IMG/VR virus record: IMGVR_UViG_3300017771_000110
Location: 1 to 23,633 of that record
Strand: one strand, 5' to 3'
DNA length: 23,633 nucleotides
Origin: a virus
The position numbers and the translations under genes were made by a program. Position 1 is the stretch's first letter, and each line of letters begins with the position of its first letter. This document shows, in pieces, positions 16,503 to 22,974 of the stretch. A model generated the notes under the pieces. It saw only the letters and a list, made by a program, of their open reading frames with translations. It made no database searches and was not told where the DNA came from.

Positions 16503-17056
16503 ACGATATCCATTGTAAGTTGTCTAAATTTAGCGACTTTATCGTCTATATTATCTAAATCTACTTCCTCATCAACTGCTTTGCACATTATAGCCATTTG
16601 TTCAGGCAAAATGTCAAACCTTCCGTTTTTCAAATACTCAACTCCCATCTCTAGCTGATTTGCTTCAATGTATTCTCCAAATGTTCCTTCGCTAAAGAAG
16701 TTCATTGGAAAATAGTATTTTACGCCATCAACATCAAAACTATCTATTCCCTTCGGCTCATAATCTTTCATTATATTATCTAATGAAGAAATTACAGCGT
16801 CTACATCATCAACAGGGTATTTATTTACATCTTTTTCGCTTACTCCTGTCATATAGCAAAAAAGCTCTCTATACATCTTAGTTTGTTGAACAAAGAAAAA
16901 CTTGCTCAAATCTTTTCCCTCGTCTTGTTTTTTCTGCTCCTCTGTTCTTTGATACTTTTTGATTATCTGATAAATACCACAATAGTATTCTATTGTCATT
17001 TCTTCCCATTGACAAGGGATTGACTTTTCTTTACCGTTAATCTCTAATACTAACAT
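16403..17056 (-). CDS. Tail-assembly chaperone (G-like), frame-0 product
   Basis: A 217-residue acidic, mostly helical protein. It begins MLVLEINGKEKSIPCQWEEM, a strand pair followed by TIEYYCGIYQIIKKYQ, a layout seen in chaperone genes of Bacteroidetes phages. A second domain follows (YYFPMNFFSEGTFGEYIEAN, FDILPEQMAIMCKAVDEEVD). It ends with 26 residues after a run of nine T (16482-16490), where ribosomes are expected to slip -1 into the 16194-16502 frame. That makes a short and a long product in a fixed ratio, as with lambda gpG/gpGT. The 100-base overlap and the slippery T TTT TTT support the assignment more than the sequence itself does. The start overlaps the upstream gene by 20 bases. 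Confidence 0.72.
   Translation of the reverse strand: MLVLEINGKEKSIPCQWEEMTIEYYCGIYQIIKKYQRTEEQKKQDEGKDLSKFFFVQQTKMYRELFCYMTGVSEKDVNKYPVDDVDAVISSLDNIMKDYEPKGIDSFDVDGVKYYFPMNFFSEGTFGEYIEANQLEMGVEYLKNGRFDILPEQMAIMCKAVDEEVDLDNIDDKVAKFRQLTMDIVWEFSFFLNKRTTMCLNAIRMFSEQETQSLLQS
16482..16490 (-). other. Programmed -1 ribosomal frameshift site (T9 slippery run)
   Basis: On the minus strand the sequence CAG-T9-GAAC is read in frame 0 as AGT TTT TTT TTG AAC. The heptamer T TTT TTT fits X XXY YYZ, and a -1 slip reads TTT GAA CAA in the next open frame. Nine T is also long enough for RNA polymerase slippage. I did not identify a clear downstream stem-loop or pseudoknot. A sequencing error in the homopolymer could mimic this. 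Confidence 0.7.
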
Positions 17057-17474
17057 CTTCTCTAAGTTTAATAAACTCTTTTTCTAAGTTTTGTCTTTCT
17101 TCGTGCTCTTTTAGTACATCTGAAAGATTTCCTACTAAATTTAGTGTTGATTTAATAAATCTATCTTGTTCTTCTTCAAAATCAACAAAATTTTCTATCT
17201 TTTTGTTTTTTATACCTGTTAAAAACCCTAAACAAGCATAAAGACTTAAAGTTGGTATCATATACATCCATTCATCTTTAGTTCTTTGTTTTTCAGTAAA
17301 AGATTTAAAATCATTTGAATATGTTATGATTGTATCTAAAATTTCTTGAAAATCTTTGAACTTACCATAATTTTTGTCGTGCTCAGTTATTTTATACAAT
17401 CTAGACTGCAAAAACTTCAAATGACCTGTAATAAGCCTTTTATGTGCTAAATTTAGTGTTTTTACTCTTTTCAT
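17037..17474 (-). CDS. Helical protein of unknown function upstream of chaperone
   Basis: A 145-residue protein, strongly charged and helical, starting MKRVKTLNLAHKRLITGHLK. Residues about 68-88 contain a short hydrophobic stretch (WMYMIPTLSLYACLGFLTG), followed by a coiled-coil-like Glu/Lys-rich C-terminus (EEEQDRFIKSTLNLVGN, KEHEERQNLEKEF). I do not recognise a family. Its place between a virion protein and the chaperone pair, with a two-base gap upstream and a 20-base overlap downstream, suggests a tail-assembly role, but it could also be a small membrane-associated factor if the hydrophobic stretch crosses the membrane. Confidence 0.6.
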   Translation of the reverse strand: MKRVKTLNLAHKRLITGHLKFLQSRLYKITEHDKNYGKFKDFQEILDTIITYSNDFKSFTEKQRTKDEWMYMIPTLSLYACLGFLTGIKNKKIENFVDFEEEQDRFIKSTLNLVGNLSDVLKEHEERQNLEKEFIKLREDVSIRD

Positions 17475-17476
17475 AA

Positions 17477-18013
17477 CTATACATTTATTGTTATTGTTTG
17501 TTTTTTACCACCAAAACCTGCTGAATATACTACAACATTATAAGAGCCACTTCTAGGTATAATTGTTTGTATTGTATTAGCAGTTATATTTGATGGTTGA
17601 AATATTTTCCAAGTATTTCTATCAAATAAAAACTTTGTTTTTTCCGTTCCTGCAGAAGAAGTAGCAGTCCAAGTAACAGTATCTCCCTCTCTAAACTTTT
17701 TTAAACTTGGTTGTAATACTATTGTTCCTGTTCTAGTATATGATGCCTTACCATCTACATATTCAGAAAAAACTTTTTCATTTTTTAAATAAGTCATTTC
17801 TTCATCTTCTTGTGCTAACACTTTAGTTTTTTCAGATGATGATAGTGAATTTTTTTGTGTTGCACCATCAATGACACACATATATATATCATTTGCAGCG
17901 TCTAACTCTGTTGGAAAATCTATACTCTCTCCACTCAAACCTAATGCTGTATTAACTCTATTTATTGCAGCTTGACACTCTGCCTGTGTTCCTTTAAAAA
18001 TTTCTCTAGCCAT
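17477..18013 (-). CDS. Virion protein of unknown function with Ig-like C-terminus
   Basis: A 178-residue protein starting MAREIFKGTQAECQAAINRV, an N-terminal helical part (to about residue 70) that could be an attachment domain. Residues about 95-178 look like an immunoglobulin-like/PKD-type beta sandwich: KFREGDTVTWTATSSAGTEK, then ITANTIQTIIPRSGSYNVVV and the final strand KKQTITINV. Ig-like domains are common add-ons of phage surface proteins and may bind host cell-surface glycans. It shares one base with the end of the upstream LamG gene, so the two are probably made together and may act together. No named family is recognised. Confidence 0.55.
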   Translation of the reverse strand: MAREIFKGTQAECQAAINRVNTALGLSGESIDFPTELDAANDIYMCVIDGATQKNSLSSSEKTKVLAQEDEEMTYLKNEKVFSEYVDGKASYTRTGTIVLQPSLKKFREGDTVTWTATSSAGTEKTKFLFDRNTWKIFQPSNITANTIQTIIPRSGSYNVVVYSAGFGGKKQTITINV

Positions 18014-18780
18014 TATATTCCTACTCTTGTTTTTATATCATCTATTACTGCATCAAAACGAGAATCAGAAAGAGATGAATTATAAATTGCTATTTCTGCT
18101 ATACTAACTTGACTACCACCAGCCGTTGTAGCTCCTAATGTATTTGTATCAAATGTAGCTGTTGTATTAGTTTTCGTAGAACTAATTATTACATTCGACC
18201 TACTATTTCTCATAAAAGTTATTGTTGTACCTGTTCTTCTAATTGCAAAAACAAAAAGCTGATTGTTTACATGAACGTGTGTTTGTTCTGTACTTTTTGC
18301 GCTAGAATAATTTTGGTCAGAGCCATGTCCATTAAAAGAATAGTAACTATTATCGCCTGGTAAAAAAGCAAGATTACCCACAGCAATACTATCATTATTT
18401 CCCCCTTGAACTACAGGATTTATTTTAGTTGTTGATGTATTATAGGGTATTCTTATTGCCATAAATGCTGTAAACTCATTTGAGTTTGGGAATTCAGTAT
18501 CTGTACCATATGTACTATTCAATTCCATATACCTGTCAGAACTGAAATTTAATGTATTGTCAGATGAATCAAACTCAGGTCTTTTGTTAGTAGCAGTAAT
18601 ATTTCCCATTTTTCTGTTATTACCACTACTATCATCCCAAGTTAATACAGTTGTACCACTTGTTGTTATGCCTGTATTAAATTTATACCAAGCTTGTAGT
18701 CCACTAAAATCTGTCAAAGCAAAACCACTTGACCTAACTGTAGGGCTACCTACGCCCATATGTAGTCCTAAACTAAGCAT
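18013..18780 (-). CDS. LamG/concanavalin A-like protein
   Basis: A 255-residue protein that is almost wholly one LamG-like jelly roll (about 22-255). Signs: LQAWYKFNTGITTSGTTVLT, WDDSSGNNRKMGNI, RPEFDSSDNTLNFSSDRYME, EFTAFMAIRIPYN, VHVNNQLFVFAIRRTGTTIT-F, and the C-terminal signature VSIAEIAIYNSSLSDSRFDA. This is the 'W.d.Sg.n....~...P' pattern of LamG_3 modules, which bind glycans. It begins one base after the stop of the upstream 91-aa gene and overlaps the next gene by one base. With no visible anchor domain it probably decorates the head or tail, or is held by a neighbour. It is one of three LamG modules in this operon. Confidence 0.72.
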   Translation of the reverse strand: MLSLGLHMGVGSPTVRSSGFALTDFSGLQAWYKFNTGITTSGTTVLTWDDSSGNNRKMGNITATNKRPEFDSSDNTLNFSSDRYMELNSTYGTDTEFPNSNEFTAFMAIRIPYNTSTTKINPVVQGGNNDSIAVGNLAFLPGDNSYYSFNGHGSDQNYSSAKSTEQTHVHVNNQLFVFAIRRTGTTITFMRNSRSNVIISSTKTNTTATFDTNTLGATTAGGSQVSIAEIAIYNSSLSDSRFDAVIDDIKTRVGI

Positions 18781-18781
18781 A

Positions 18782-19057
18782 TTATCTAGAGTATGCTATT
18801 ACTACACCACTTGTAAGGGTAATCGCTGTTACATTTAGCATCAATGTAGTACCTGCAGGTAAAGTTGTCTGTAAACCTGCTGCATTAGTAACTTCGCTAT
18901 CGCAAGTTATAGAAGCAACAACAGTTTCAGTAGCACAATAAACGCAATAGTAGTCTTTTCCTGAATGTGCATTTGCATCACTAATAACATCAATGCTTTG
19001 GGTTTCACCCAACATTCTCATTAAGGCAATGTTGTCATCTAAAAATTCGTAAGCCAT
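18782..19057 (-). CDS. Small beta-rich structural protein (decoration or fibre-like)
   Basis: A 91-residue protein starting MAYEFLDDNIALMRMLGETQ. The centre has KDYYCVYCATETVVASITCD; the last part, LPAGTTLMLNVTAITLTSGV followed by VIAYSR, matches a pattern I know from short virion proteins of marine phages, in which 'tTlpAGT.l..n.tsitLtSG.viAY' forms the end of a small beta domain. Function is unknown; decoration of the head or tail is possible. It is the first gene of the long tail operon, 90 bases after the large terminase stop, and a promoter-like pair (TTTG-N20-TAAAATTG) lies in that gap. Confidence 0.6.
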   Translation of the reverse strand: MAYEFLDDNIALMRMLGETQSIDVISDANAHSGKDYYCVYCATETVVASITCDSEVTNAAGLQTTLPAGTTLMLNVTAITLTSGVVIAYSR

Positions 19058-19064
19058 ATCGTTT

Positions 19065-19096
19065 CAATTTTATATATTATTATCCATTTTTGCAAA
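19065..19096 (-). promoter_or_regulatory. Bacteroidetes-type promoter candidate for the tail operon
   Basis: On the minus strand TTTG (19096-19093), a 20-base spacer and TAAAATTG (19072-19065) fit the Bacteroidetes -33/-7 promoter (TTTG, 19-21 bp, TAnnTTTG) with one mismatch. The predicted start point falls just before or at the ATG at 19057. Confidence 0.4.
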
Positions 19097-19147
19097 ATTG
19101 CCACTTTATTTCCTTCTATATTAGAAGAATTGTTGTGAATTTACAAA

Positions 19148-20575
19148 TTATCCAAAATAAAGCACTTTTCCACCTCTAAAATGCTTATTTAGTGCCATAA
19201 CAAGGCAATCTACCATATCGTCGTGCTTTGCAGCAGGAAATTGTTGACATTGCAGTAAAAACTCCTCATTCCAAGCACCTTTGAGCAAAGACACCCTACC
19301 ACTCTCTATACTAGCACTAATATCTTGAACTCTGGCGACTTTGTCCTTAGTTGGTGGCTTATCTTCCTTAACATTTAGTCCTGTTTCTCTAATTAGTGTC
19401 TGAACAATGGATTTACCACTAGCTTTTGGCTCTACATATATTTTTGACCTACTTGAGTAGCCATTTTTATGCACAAACTTACCTATGTGCTTAATTAAAT
19501 CAGGAAACTCTAATCTTACATTTTGCACTTCCACAATCTGCCACTTGTTTTCAAAGAACTTATAAGCCATAAGTGCAGATGGGTCGTTCTTCTGACTAGC
19601 AGTATATGCAGGGTCAATAACAAAATGAACATCACCATCAATTTTATCAGTATCAATATTAAACCAATTTTTTTGTATCATACCACTATCTGCAGGTGTG
19701 GGTCTTTGTTGCAGTTGCCCTGCATACCCATAAGAGCCAAGAGCAGACTTATAGTCATCTAAAATCTCTCTACCAAACCTTTCTTCCCAAAAAAGCCCAT
19801 TTTTATAATATTCTTCTAAGTGTTGAGGTTTTAAATCATCAGATAATTCTGCAGGAATACATATATGCTTATGCTTATCAGGTGAATTGTACAATAGATA
19901 GCCACTAAGGTCATCTTCGTGAACTCTCTGCATAATAATTATTCTTACCCCTGTCATTGGATTGTTAAGTCTTGAGTATAGTGTTGACTTATACCATTCG
20001 TTAGCATTATCTCTTTCTGTTTCAGATGCTGCATTTTTTGGTGATGTTGGGTCGTCAACTAAAATTATATCCCCCCCCTGTCCTGTAACAGAGCCACCTA
20101 CAGATGTTGCCCTGCGAACACCAAGAAAAGTGTTCTCATATCTAGCCTTGAGGTTTTGGTCTTTTTTGATTTGATATGTTTCGCCCCAATGATTCTGATA
20201 CCATTCGCTTTGAATAATATCTCTACTCCTAGTTGCGTGTTCTATACTAATCTCTGCAGAATAGGAAGCAGTAATAAATCTCATTTTGGGATAAACAGCC
20301 CAACACCAAGCAGGAAACATAACTGTTACAAGAAGTGATTTGGTACTACGGAAGGGTATATTGATTATTATGTCTTTATCTTTCTTTCTACCTTCTTTGA
20401 TTCTTTCTGCTTCTGATTGCAATATATCGCAAAGGTATTTATGGTGAAAGTTTGTTGATAGGGGTACTGATGGCTCTGCTATATCCCAAGCCTTGACAAA
20501 GAACTCGTAAAAGGATTTTTCGCAAATGGCTTTTTCCATAGCCATCATCAGTTGCTTCTTATGATTTTCTTTCAT
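19148..20575 (-). CDS. Terminase large subunit
   Basis: A 475-residue DNA-packaging motor with ATPase and nuclease domains. It pumps DNA through the portal and cuts the concatemer. Visible motifs: a P-loop variant IINIPFRSTKS (about 70-80; usual form IPPRhsKS), Walker B DIILVDDP (169-176), coupling motif IIIMQRVHEDDLSG (212-225), and RNase H-like nuclease acidic residues Asp321 (HFVIDPAYTASQKNDPSA), Glu382 (IYVEPKASGKS) and Asp452/453/456 (KHDDMVDCLVM). Length is normal for this group. It shares one base with the small subunit stop, so the two are translationally coupled. A 90-base gap with a promoter-like pair separates it from the tail operon. Confidence 0.95.
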   Translation of the reverse strand: MKENHKKQLMMAMEKAICEKSFYEFFVKAWDIAEPSVPLSTNFHHKYLCDILQSEAERIKEGRKKDKDIIINIPFRSTKSLLVTVMFPAWCWAVYPKMRFITASYSAEISIEHATRSRDIIQSEWYQNHWGETYQIKKDQNLKARYENTFLGVRRATSVGGSVTGQGGDIILVDDPTSPKNAASETERDNANEWYKSTLYSRLNNPMTGVRIIIMQRVHEDDLSGYLLYNSPDKHKHICIPAELSDDLKPQHLEEYYKNGLFWEERFGREILDDYKSALGSYGYAGQLQQRPTPADSGMIQKNWFNIDTDKIDGDVHFVIDPAYTASQKNDPSALMAYKFFENKWQIVEVQNVRLEFPDLIKHIGKFVHKNGYSSRSKIYVEPKASGKSIVQTLIRETGLNVKEDKPPTKDKVARVQDISASIESGRVSLLKGAWNEEFLLQCQQFPAAKHDDMVDCLVMALNKHFRGGKVLYFG

Positions 20576-20943
20576 TATACTTCTTCAAATTCTGTATCGT
20601 CTGCTTCCATCTCAGCCATCTTTTGTTTTAGCTGCTCAACACTCATTGAATCATCAAGAGTTATTTCTATTTTGGTATTACCATTGGCACTAATTTCAGT
20701 TGCCTGTAGTTTGGGTATTGCATAATTTAAAAGCTTGGCTACTGCACCAATATATGCTTCAGGATTTTTGTTTGCCAACTTCTCTAAAGCGTTCCTAATA
20801 TTTTCTTCCTGCCCTGCTAAAGCCATAGTCAAAACCTCTCTTGAGAATTTTGTAACTCTATTTATTGAGCCCTTAGTTCTACCCCCAACAGTATTGCCAA
20901 CTGCAAAAGGTTTTCCAACAACCTTCTTATTTTTTTCTTCCAT
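20575..20943 (-). CDS. Terminase small subunit
   Basis: A 122-residue basic-then-acidic protein that recognises viral DNA for packaging and regulates the large subunit. The N-terminus KKVVGKPFAVGNTVGGRTKG-S is a Gly-rich segment typical of small subunits in many Bacteroidetes and other phages; helices follow (TKFSREVLTMALAGQEENIR, NPEAYIGAVAKLLNYAIPKL), ending in an acidic tail (EMEADDTEFEEV) that may contact the large subunit. It precedes the large subunit gene with a one-base overlap. Its start carries TATAGTTGC-ATT-ATG, another instance of the TTGC-N3-ATG motif, after about 400 bases without a clear gene. Confidence 0.85.
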   Translation of the reverse strand: MEEKNKKVVGKPFAVGNTVGGRTKGSINRVTKFSREVLTMALAGQEENIRNALEKLANKNPEAYIGAVAKLLNYAIPKLQATEISANGNTKIEITLDDSMSVEQLKQKMAEMEADDTEFEEV

Positions 20944-20955
20944 AATGCAACTATA
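20944..20955 (-). promoter_or_regulatory. Promoter-like element at terminase start
   Basis: On the minus strand TATAGTTGC-ATT-ATG directly precedes the small terminase gene. It matches the -7 consensus TAnnTTTG with one mismatch and has the TTGC-N3-ATG spacing also seen at 1715, 4433 and 4803. No clear -33 element at 19-21 bp. Confidence 0.3.
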
Positions 20956-21268
20956 CTAATAAAATTGAAGATTTCTTCACATTTTTATTGCAAACTGCAC
21001 TTTTCACAATGCTTTTTCTAAAAATTAAGTTTTCTAAACGCTAACTTCGTATCTCTATTCCAAAGTGTTTTTATCTAAACAACTTTTCTAAAAATAACAA
21101 CATATAAAATTGAATTAGGATTTGTTATGGCTGCGTATATGTGGCTATGTTGGTAATCCATATATATTGACGGATTTTGTTTTGTCAAAATGTCAGTAAA
21201 TCAATAAAAAATGCGTTAAAATTGTGATAATTTGCATAAATAAAGAAATTTTGTAGCTGGTATAATAT
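20956..21268. other. Intergenic control region before the terminase operon
   Basis: About 310 bases of AT-rich DNA without a convincing gene between the terminator at 21269-21295 and the terminase start. Contents: an inverted repeat TTGAC-N12-GTCAA (21167-21188); a sigma70-like TTGACA (21188-21183, minus) with ATATAT 17 bases later, although Bacteroidetes rarely use this type; and a TTGCAA at 20988-20993. A 28-codon minus-strand ORF (21075-21161) starts there but is too short to support. Probably promoter and operator DNA for the late genes. Confidence 0.4.
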
Positions 21269-21295
21269 AAAAAAACGCCCTACATAAGCAAGGCG
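21269..21295 (-). terminator. Intrinsic terminator of the short early-type operon
   Basis: On the minus strand the hairpin CGCCTTGC-TTAT-GTAGGGCG (21295-21276; eight pairs with two G-T) is followed directly by seven T (21275-21269), about 50 bases after the stop of the 50-aa gene. A classical rho-independent layout. Confidence 0.8.
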
Positions 21296-21346
21296 ATTAT
21301 AATAACAATTATTAAAAATATTGTTGTCGGTGTGTAGTTTTCTAAT

Positions 21347-21499
21347 TTATTTTTGATTCATATCATTTAAATTTTTTATTGTTAGTATCTCTCTAATCCT
21401 TTTTGTAAGTTGGTAAGGATTTAAAAACCCATCATCGAACAAATCTAAACACATTAAAATTTGTTTTTTAATATATTGAATGTCTTTTCTTGTATTCAT
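21347..21499 (-). CDS. Small helical protein of unknown function
   Basis: The frame is open from an ATG at 21553, but that start lies inside the upstream gene. The ATG at 21499, 25 bases after the upstream stop, is preferred and gives 50 residues: MNTRKDIQYIKKQILMCLDL then FDDGFLNPYQLTKRIREILT and a short polar end. It is helical and charged, with a central FDDGFLNPYQLTKRI turn, and no membrane segment or zinc motif. No family is recognised. It is the last gene before the terminator at 21269-21295 and probably belongs to the same mRNA as the two genes upstream. Confidence 0.5.
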   Translation of the reverse strand: MNTRKDIQYIKKQILMCLDLFDDGFLNPYQLTKRIREILTIKNLNDMNQK

Positions 21500-21524
21500 A
21501 AGCAATTTAATTAAAGTTAATAAT

Positions 21525-22610
21525 TTAATTTTGTATATGGTCATTATGCACATAACTTTCTATGTTTCCACTTATATATGTGCAATTTTCCTCAGAATAC
21601 CAAACATCGTCTACGCTTGAATATATTGCGCAATGTTCACATCTTGTTTCTTCTAAATCTTCAACCCAAATTTGGGTGTCTTCATCTACTGAAACACCAC
21701 AACACTCGCAAACTATCTGTTCTACATCTGAATATGTTCCACCGGTACAATTCAATTGGTATCTTGTGTCGCTGTCGCTGTCTGTCTGTAAATAATTACC
21801 ACAAGAAAACTGAAAGGTGTCTAAATATGGAAGTGCTTCTAATTCGTCAACCTCAATATCATTATCAATTTTTACAAATTGAAAAGAAGGATAAGAACGA
21901 TAATTTGTATTCGAATCCCAATTTAAAAACCTACAATTATAGGCGTTAATTGGTGTATCTTTGCTTATCTTCTCAACCTCTCGAATCTTGAAAATAATTT
22001 TTCTATACATTATTTTACTAATTTCATCATTCCCAAAGGAATAAATTCTGTCAATATAGATGTCAGTTTTTGTGTGTCTCTCATTGTACCAAACAAGACA
22101 ACGAGCCAAAAGTTCGCCATTCTCAATAAGTGCAAATAGTTTAACGGGCAAATGCTCGTAAATCTCAAAATATGATTTATGTTTTTCTTGCATACACGAG
22201 GATTCGCCAAACCTGTGGTTACTCATATTGTAAATCCTTGCAATATCTGTACCCTTAAATACTTTTAAATCTATTTTCTTTTGCTCTATGATATATTGGC
22301 TTAATTTGTCTGCAAAAGGTTGTAAATCATCTGAATCTATGTTTATAAATTTAGATAACAATTTACTTGCTGAAGTATGATAAAAATATTTTTTTCTATC
22401 TTCCTTTGTAAATTGTTTTAATTTTACAACATCATTTTTAATTAGTTGGTTTTGTCGCTTTTCTGTAATGTAACTAATTTTTGAAAAGTCAGTTTGACTA
22501 AGCCCCAATTTTATTGGTGTAGTTTCTGAGTATTCTTTTTTTCTATATCCTTTTTTAATTAGTTCTAATATAATTGAATCAATTTTCTGTTTTAATGTTT
22601 GCTTTTTCAT
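21525..22610 (-). CDS. Unknown protein with C-terminal zinc-binding motif
   Basis: A 361-residue protein. The N-terminal ~110 residues are basic and helical (MKKQTLKQKIDSIILELIKK; EDRKKYFYHTSASKLLSKFI). The middle (about 135-250) has SSCMQEKHKSYFEIYEHLPV, KLFALIENGELLARCLVWYN and DIYIDRIYSFG, then FLNWDSNTNYRSYPSFQF. I know this 'cM....f.iY...pv.l......l.gRal.W...DRiY' pattern from uncharacterised proteins of marine phages; its strand-strand-helix order hints at an alpha/beta fold but not a function. The end has probable zinc ligands C301, C304, C324 and C327 (VCECCGVSVDED, TRCEHCAIYSS). It starts four bases after the 49-aa gene stop. A host-takeover or DNA-related role is possible but unproven. 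Confidence 0.7.
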   Translation of the reverse strand: MKKQTLKQKIDSIILELIKKGYRKKEYSETTPIKLGLSQTDFSKISYITEKRQNQLIKNDVVKLKQFTKEDRKKYFYHTSASKLLSKFINIDSDDLQPFADKLSQYIIEQKKIDLKVFKGTDIARIYNMSNHRFGESSCMQEKHKSYFEIYEHLPVKLFALIENGELLARCLVWYNERHTKTDIYIDRIYSFGNDEISKIMYRKIIFKIREVEKISKDTPINAYNCRFLNWDSNTNYRSYPSFQFVKIDNDIEVDELEALPYLDTFQFSCGNYLQTDSDSDTRYQLNCTGGTYSDVEQIVCECCGVSVDEDTQIWVEDLEETRCEHCAIYSSVDDVWYSEENCTYISGNIESYVHNDHIQN

Positions 22611-22614
22611 AAGA

Positions 22615-22764
22615 TTAAAAGTTTAATTTAATAATTGCGTTAATGGTAGGTAAAAGAAAAATAAAAATAAATCCTACAAACATTATCACATTAGTGCCAC
22701 TTGGCTCGATTTCTGTTTGTCTTTTTACTTTGTCTAATAATTTAGGGTTTGTTGTGTATTTCAT
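22615..22764 (-). CDS. Small single-transmembrane protein
   Basis: A 49-codon frame with ATG at 22764 and TAA at 22617-22615, four bases before the start of the 361-aa gene, which supports its being real. The protein is MKYTTNPKLLDKVKRQTEIE, then PSGTN, then a hydrophobic segment VIMFVGFIFIFLLPTINAII and the end KLNF. A basic N-terminus before one membrane helix predicts a cytoplasmic N-terminus by the positive-inside rule. No family is recognised; small membrane proteins of this type in phages are often early host-interaction or lysis-related, but nothing here decides between these. TATATTTGC (22799-22792, minus) lies about 28 bases upstream and could be its promoter. Confidence 0.55.
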   Translation of the reverse strand: MKYTTNPKLLDKVKRQTEIEPSGTNVIMFVGFIFIFLLPTINAIIKLNF

Positions 22765-22791
22765 AATATATTTATTGGTTAAAAACTTTAG

Positions 22792-22799
22792 CAAATATA
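22792..22799 (-). promoter_or_regulatory. -7 element candidate before the 49-aa gene
   Basis: TATATTTG on the minus strand matches TAnnTTTG exactly, 27 bases before the ATG at 22764, leaving room for a short leader. The expected -33 TTTG is not seen at 19-21 bp; the region is so AT-rich that a chance match is possible. Confidence 0.35.
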
Positions 22800-22883
22800 T
22801 AAAAAAATTATATAAATACTAAAAAAGTTTAACCCTTTAATAAATCTTTTTTAATATCCAAGCAAAAACTAAAAAATTTAATA

Positions 22884-22910
22884 CAAATATAAATAAATGA
22901 CAACTTGTCA
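22884..22910 (-). promoter_or_regulatory. Promoter-like element with perfect operator palindrome
   Basis: TGACAA-C-TTGTCA (22898-22910) is a perfect 13-bp inverted repeat. On the minus strand it ends six bases before TATATTTG (22891-22884), an exact TAnnTTTG match, so it fills the spacer between the -7 and -33 positions. That is where a repressor or activator would be expected to act. It could control the 22615-21347 operon. Confidence 0.5.
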
Positions 22911-22974
22911 GAACGGTGTTTTTTTTTAAAATCTAGGAAAATACACCCACCATATATACTATGGCAGATGCTCA

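Noticed and set aside
21075-21161. 28-codon minus-strand ORF in the terminase intergenic region
   Set aside because: Very short, no neighbour coupling, no recognisable motif, and overlaps promoter-like DNA.
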